DNA of 64,000 bases from CAMCXE01 sp046347475. Its GTDB lineage: Bacteria; Pseudomonadota; Gammaproteobacteria; Pseudomonadales; Cellvibrionaceae. The stretch's first letter is position 1; the number at the start of each line of letters is the position of its first letter. The notes under the pieces are model-generated. The model had not been told where the DNA came from and did not search any database. It saw nothing but the letters and a program-made list of their open reading frames with translations. A program made the position numbers and the translations under genes. The stretch lies in assembly GCA_046347475.1 (NCBI GenBank), contig JAXMGD010000006.1, positions 186,001 to 250,000 of the forward strand, read 5' to 3'. Shown in pieces: positions 59,865-64,000 of the stretch.

Positions 59865-61799
59865 ATGACCCAAGCGGTGTATTCTCTGCGCTTATCTAAG
59901 GCGTCACGTAAGTGGCGCCTTTTTCTATATCTGCTGTTGTCCAGTCTGTTGACCTGGTACGGCATTTACCTGATGTTCGACGTACTGCGGGCTAACGAAC
60001 TCAATATCCTAGAAGGGATATTGTTGTTTCTCTTTTCCCTCAATTTCGCTTGGATTAGTTTTGCCTTTTGGAATGCGATCTTGGGTTTTTTGCTTAACCT
60101 ATTTAAGCGCGACCCAATAACGCTAAAAAAACAGCTGCAATTGCCACCGGATACCTCGCCCATTACCACCCGCACGGCGGTGGTGATGCCGGTATATAAC
60201 GAGGATACCAAGCGCATTACCGCTGGGTTTGAAGCAACCTTGCGGGATTTAGCGGCTACGGGCGAAATCGCCCAGTTCGATTTTTTTATGCTCAGCGACA
60301 CCACCAAAGCCCCCATCGCCCAGGCGGAGCGGGAGGCGTGGCAGGCACTGCTGGAGCGCCTGGGGCCTGAGCTGGGAGCGCGTTGTTTCTACCGCCGCCG
60401 GGAGAAAAACGTGCGCCGCAAGGTAGGTAACCTGGATGATTTTCTCACCCGCTGGGGCGGCCATTACGAGCACATGGTTGTGCTGGACGCCGACAGCGTT
60501 ATGACCGGCGATTGCCTGCTCACCCTGGTGCGCACCATGCAGGCCAACCCCGATGCGGGCCTGGTGCAAACCGTACCGATTCCCGTGCGCCAAGACACCT
60601 TCTTCGGCCGCTTTGTGCAGTTTGCCGCCGTGCTCTACAGCCCTATGCTGGCCACGGGCCTAGCCTTTTGGCAGACCAACACTGCTAACTACTGGGGCCA
60701 TAACGCCATTATTCGTATCAAAGCCTTTATGGAAACCTGTGGCCTGCCTACCCTACCGGGTAAGGCGCCCTTTGGTGGTGATATTCTCAGCCACGACTTT
60801 GTGGAGGCGGCCTTTTTGCGCCGGGGTGGCTGGAGCACCTATTTGTTACCCCAGCTAGAAGGCTCCTACGAAGAGGTGCCCTCAAACCTGCTTGAGTACG
60901 CCAAGCGTGACCGCCGTTGGGTAGAGGGCAATATTCAGCACTTGGCCCTGCTCGATACCAAAGGCTTAAAGCTGATCAGCCGTATGCACTTCGCCATGGG
61001 TGCCTTTGCTTATTTATCCTCACCTTTGTGGCTGATTATGCTGGCCCTAGGCAGCATTGATGCGGTGACGCGGGCGGTGACGCAAAATGTATTTTTTGGT
61101 GTGGGTTATCAGCTCTTCCCCAACTGGCCTATTGCCAAGCCACAAACCGTGCACCTGATGCTGATTATCACCGCCGTGTTGCTGCTGTTGCCCAAGCTGT
61201 TGGCCATCATCATTACCCTGCGTGACCGTCGCCAGCAGTTTGGTGGCGCCATTAAGCTGGTATTGGGGGCGATTTTGGAGACCTTGTTTGCCATTTTGGT
61301 GGCCCCCGTCACCATGACCTTCCACGCCTATTTTGTCTTGACGGTGTTTTTGGGCCAGAAGGTTACCTGGGATGCCCAGGCCCGCGAGGGTTTGCTAGTG
61401 CCTTGGGGCGAGGCGTTTAAACGCACTCTGTTTAGCTCATTTGCCGCTTTGGTGTGGGGGGGCGTAACGCTCTACTTCAGCCCTTTATTCTTCTACTGGC
61501 TGCTGCCCATCTTAGTGGGCCTGGTGCTGGCGGCCCCTGCTGTGCGTTATTCCAGTAGCTTAGAAGGCGGCAAGCGGCTGCGCCGTTGGGGCCTGTTCCT
61601 GGTGCCCTCGGAGGTTAATGAAGTGCCCGCTCTGCGCGGCCTGGAGTTAGCTGAAGAAGCAATTCTCGCCGATACCCAATCCCGTGAAGGGGCGCCCGTG
61701 CCTGCGCTGCCTGCTGAGATTCACCAAGAAATGCCCGTCCAAACCATCGAGCGTTACCTGCGCAAACAAAAAGTGGTGCAGACGGCGCTGCAGCACTAG
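59865..61799 (+). CDS. opgH: Glucan biosynthesis glucosyltransferase H
   Basis: 644-residue inner-membrane GT2 enzyme polymerising the OPG backbone. Membrane segments at the N-terminus (FLYLLLSSLLTWYGIYLMF; LEGILLFLFSLNFAWISFAFW) and C-terminal half. Catalytic motifs: VVMPVYNED, VVLDADSVM, and the processive RRWVEGN (Q/RxxRW). It is about 200 residues shorter than E. coli OpgH (847), lacking much of its N- and C-terminal cytoplasmic parts. Second gene of opgGH. Confidence 0.95.
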   Translation: MTQAVYSLRLSKASRKWRLFLYLLLSSLLTWYGIYLMFDVLRANELNILEGILLFLFSLNFAWISFAFWNAILGFLLNLFKRDPITLKKQLQLPPDTSPITTRTAVVMPVYNEDTKRITAGFEATLRDLAATGEIAQFDFFMLSDTTKAPIAQAEREAWQALLERLGPELGARCFYRRREKNVRRKVGNLDDFLTRWGGHYEHMVVLDADSVMTGDCLLTLVRTMQANPDAGLVQTVPIPVRQDTFFGRFVQFAAVLYSPMLATGLAFWQTNTANYWGHNAIIRIKAFMETCGLPTLPGKAPFGGDILSHDFVEAAFLRRGGWSTYLLPQLEGSYEEVPSNLLEYAKRDRRWVEGNIQHLALLDTKGLKLISRMHFAMGAFAYLSSPLWLIMLALGSIDAVTRAVTQNVFFGVGYQLFPNWPIAKPQTVHLMLIITAVLLLLPKLLAIIITLRDRRQQFGGAIKLVLGAILETLFAILVAPVTMTFHAYFVLTVFLGQKVTWDAQAREGLLVPWGEAFKRTLFSSFAALVWGGVTLYFSPLFFYWLLPILVGLVLAAPAVRYSSSLEGGKRLRRWGLFLVPSEVNEVPALRGLELAEEAILADTQSREGAPVPALPAEIHQEMPVQTIERYLRKQKVVQTALQH

Positions 61800-62616
61800 G
61801 CCTGCACTTTAAAGCGGTGCCTTGCGCCGCTGTTGTTGCCTCTTTAGCATACCCTATGTCATTCAGTGAATGATCTAGAGCTGTTTGTTCGAGCCTATTC
61901 CTACCCTCACCCCATCCCAATCTCATTAAGTTAAGGATTTGGGCCTGTTTCCCGCTCCCTGCCTTACCCTCACCCCAACCCTCTCCCAGAGGGAGAAGGA
62001 TCTAAAAGCAAGCCCTCGAGGGTTAGCACACACTGTCCCCTCTCCCTTTGGGAGAGGGCTAGGGTGAGGGCGCTGTGCCTAGCTAAGTGACGTTACCCCC
62101 TAGGGCGCACCTCTCCTAAGGCGGGGAATTTTAAGCGCCGCCTCCTGCGATCAACGCCCGTTGCGCATTTCCCCCCAAGCCGATGCATTCGGCTAAGAAT
62201 TTCCCCAGACAATAGCGTTTGAGTCACCCTTCCGGGCGGCTCGCTGCCGCGCATTGTCGCGAGCTAGCTCAAGCCTGTGCCCTCCGACCAGAAGCTATGC
62301 CTCTAGGGCGCTCCCTCGTTCATATCACCCTAAGCCCCCTGGGTATGTGCAAAAAACAAAGCTGTTTTTGGTTGAAGAAGATTTGTCAGATGATATGTGG
62401 AAAATATGTGGCCATCTGCTGTGAAAATTCGCTAAATGGTAGCTAAATGAAAGTTTCCTGTGCGGCTCTTCGCACAAATGCCAATCCCCCCTAAACCCAC
62501 CCTTAAACTGCGGCTTAGGTCGCAGGTTTTATTATCGTATTTTATCTACACTCGCCCCATGCTCAGCACCCGGCTGAGGCCTCTGCTATCTAACCCTAAT
62601 AACTACGAGGTTTGCG
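61800..62616. other. Repeat island 3 and leader (no gene)
   Basis: About 817 bases. It holds the MITE-like copy D (61919-62095) and a degenerate tag at 61855-61870. The remainder has only weak frames (62219-62446 and 62460-62693 lack believable starts or families; the second overlaps the real start at 62617). Promoter elements for the next gene must lie near 62520-62600. Confidence 0.5.
61919..62095 (-). mobile_element. 177-bp MITE-like element, copy D
   Basis: Same module order as 47796-47971 but inverted: left tag AATCTCATTAAGTTAA (one change), CCCTCACCCCAACCCTCTCCC arm, middle, GGGAGAGGGCTAGGGTGAGGG arm, then a decayed right tag near 62082-62094. Confidence 0.6.
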
Positions 62617-64000
62617 ATGAAACAAAACCTTTTGCTTGTCGCCTGTTTAAGCGCCCTATTGAGTGCGTGTGGCGGCGAAAACACGTCTTCTAGCAGTTCC
62701 AGCTCCTCTTCAAGCTCGTCCAGTTCTTCCAGCTCCAGCAGTTCCTCTTCAAGTGGTGCGGTTAATTATTGGGTGCAAAAATGCGAAACATGCCATGGGC
62801 CCACGGGGGCCGGTGGTATAGCGCCGCTCAATGGTGGTCAGCTCAATAGCCGTTATCCTACTCAAGCCGCTCTCGCAACGTTTATTGCCGCAAATATGCC
62901 TACGGGGGGCGAGGGCACCTGTACGGCTGCGTGTGCCGATACCACCGCAGCCCAGTTGCGCAAATGGTTCCCGGTTGGCACCTCATCAAGCAGCTCGTCT
63001 TCCTCATCAAGCTCGAGTAGCTCGTCCTCGGGCCGCGCGTCGTCTTCCTCCTCCAGTTCAGGCGGCGTGGTAATGCCTCCGATTGACCCAAACGGCGCGC
63101 CGGTGCAAACCCCTAAGCCCAACGCCGATACCCTAGGTGGCCAGACCCCCGCCTTTAAAAACCAAACCCGCGTGCCGGAGCAGAAGAGCCCCTACACCCA
63201 CAACACCACTACAGTTACTTCCAGCTTAAGTGCGCCCTGGGCCTTGGCAATACTGCCGGATGGCCGCTTTTTGATTACCGAAAAGCCCGGCACTTTGGTG
63301 ATCGTCACCCCTGAGGGTAAGGTCTCCAGCGACATCTTAGGCGTGCCTGAAGTGGTCTACACCGGCAACAGCATCGGTGTGCAGGGCGGTTTATTGGATG
63401 TCACTCTGGCGCCTGATTTTGCTACCAGTCGCGTGATCTTTTTGTCGTACAGCGCACCGCGCAGCGGCAAACAGGCCACCACTATCGCCCGCGCCCGCCT
63501 CTCAAACGACGAAACCCGTTTGGAAGATGTGAAAGTAATTCTGACCCAAAACCCCGATTGGAATAACACCCTGCAGTTCGGCAGCCGTTTTGCCTGGAGT
63601 CGTGAAGGTTATCTCTACATCACCTTCGGCGATCGCTCGGACACCGCGATCCGCACCTCGGCGCAGGATAATTCCACCCTAATAGGTAAGGTGGTGCGGG
63701 TTAACCAGGATGGCACCCCTGTGACTGGCAACCCCTTTATCGGTCAGTCGGGTAAGCGGCCTGAAATTTGGTCGTATGGCCACCGCAACCCGCAAGGCGC
63801 CGCTATTCACCCGGTGACCGGTGAGCTGTGGACCATCGAGCACGGCGCCCGCGGCGGCGATGAGCTCAATCGGCCAGAAGGCGGTAAAAACTACGGCTGG
63901 CCGACGATTACCTACGGTATTGATTACAGCGGCACCAAGCTGGGTGAGGGCACGGCCAAAGCCGGTATGGAGCAGCCAATTTATTACTGGGACCCTGTGA
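62617..64000 (+). CDS. Lipoprotein with cytochrome c, poly-Ser linkers and PQQ sugar dehydrogenase domain (3' partial)
   Basis: ATG 62617 has GAGG six bases upstream; the frame stays open to the right edge (461 codons seen). Lipoprotein signal KQNLLLVACLSALLSACGG (Cys18). First poly-Ser stretch about 24-46, then a mono-haem cytochrome c with CETCH (56-60) and a likely Met ligand at about 94 (ANMPTGG), a second poly-Ser stretch (about 125-149), then a beta-propeller of the soluble glucose/aldose sugar dehydrogenase type: PWALAILPDGRFLITEKPG, TFGDRSDTA, WSYGHRNPQGAAIHP, EHGARGGDELNRPEGGKNYGWP. The conserved His/Arg/Asp set of PQQ-dependent dehydrogenases (GSDH) is present. Likely oxidises a sugar at the cell surface and passes electrons to the attached cytochrome. 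Poly-Ser linkers are typical of Cellvibrionaceae secreted enzymes. Confidence 0.9.
   Translation, partial: MKQNLLLVACLSALLSACGGENTSSSSSSSSSSSSSSSSSSSSSSSGAVNYWVQKCETCHGPTGAGGIAPLNGGQLNSRYPTQAALATFIAANMPTGGEGTCTAACADTTAAQLRKWFPVGTSSSSSSSSSSSSSSSSGRASSSSSSSGGVVMPPIDPNGAPVQTPKPNADTLGGQTPAFKNQTRVPEQKSPYTHNTTTVTSSLSAPWALAILPDGRFLITEKPGTLVIVTPEGKVSSDILGVPEVVYTGNSIGVQGGLLDVTLAPDFATSRVIFLSYSAPRSGKQATTIARARLSNDETRLEDVKVILTQNPDWNNTLQFGSRFAWSREGYLYITFGDRSDTAIRTSAQDNSTLIGKVVRVNQDGTPVTGNPFIGQSGKRPEIWSYGHRNPQGAAIHPVTGELWTIEHGARGGDELNRPEGGKNYGWPTITYGIDYSGTKLGEGTAKAGMEQPIYYWDPV

Noticed and set aside
62219..62693. Two plus-strand ORFs before the cytochrome-PQQ gene
   Set aside because: Neither has a convincing start, and the second overlaps the well-supported ATG at 62617 in another frame.

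Overview
The window looks like a chromosomal segment of a free-living, polymer-degrading gammaproteobacterium close to Cellvibrio, Saccharophagus or Teredinibacter. This is inferred from long poly-serine linkers joining domains of an exported protein, a type II secretion (T2SS) cluster, a GH18 chitinase, a TonB-dependent receptor next to a TonB2-type energising operon, opgGH, and typical gammaproteobacterial housekeeping genes (leuS, rlmJ, comM, rhlB-like). No rRNA, tRNA or CRISPR array was seen.

Layout. 1-4562: the end of a T2SS operon (gspK partial, gspL, gspM, gspN) followed by an overlapping apbE. 4792-13922: nine tightly packed genes, most of them overlapping, that form an Agl/Glt-like envelope machine. 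It has a secreted protein, three TPR proteins (two of them lipoproteins), a small periplasmic protein, a TolQ/ExbB-type channel, two ExbD-type proteins and an AgmX/PglI-type TonB-like protein. 13964-18139: an AT-rich accessory stretch with two orphan lipoproteins, an inactivated IS3-family element and a gene truncated by it. 18338-20944: leuS. 21115-24639: a large secreted thrombospondin-type-3 protein with a GlyGly-CTERM-like tail. 24756-32167: a small lipoprotein, an M32 carboxypeptidase, a two-receiver/degenerate-GGDEF regulator, an RNA helicase and a nucleotide-sugar dehydrogenase. 32535-41193: a TonB-dependent receptor and a TonB2/TtpC-type operon. 41476-53212: an esterase, an acetyltransferase, a 1396-residue propeller-PAS-GGDEF-EAL protein, an amidohydrolase, rlmJ, a chitinase and an ABC-2 exporter. 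53412-56322: a defence/toxin-antitoxin patch (MntA-HepT, a HEPN-like remnant, ParE-RHH). 56460-61799: comM and opgGH. 62617-64000: the start of a lipoprotein with cytochrome c, a poly-Ser linker and a PQQ sugar dehydrogenase, running off the right edge.

Two themes stand out. First, there are two separate proton-driven envelope machines. One is the Agl/Glt-like cluster, in which one ExbD subunit has Asn where the proton-carrying Asp is expected. The other is the TonB2-type set next to its probable receptor. Second, three intergenic islands (about 27.4-27.7, 47.5-48.0 and 61.9-62.1 kb) are built from shared palindromic modules. A recurring 16-bp tag (AATGTCATTNAGTTAA and its complement) bounds segments of 176, 177 and 270 bp, and a separate 116-119 bp hairpin element occurs twice in opposite orientations. 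They look like a small family of non-autonomous mobile repeats.

All calls come from reading the sequence and from remembered family features; no database search was run.
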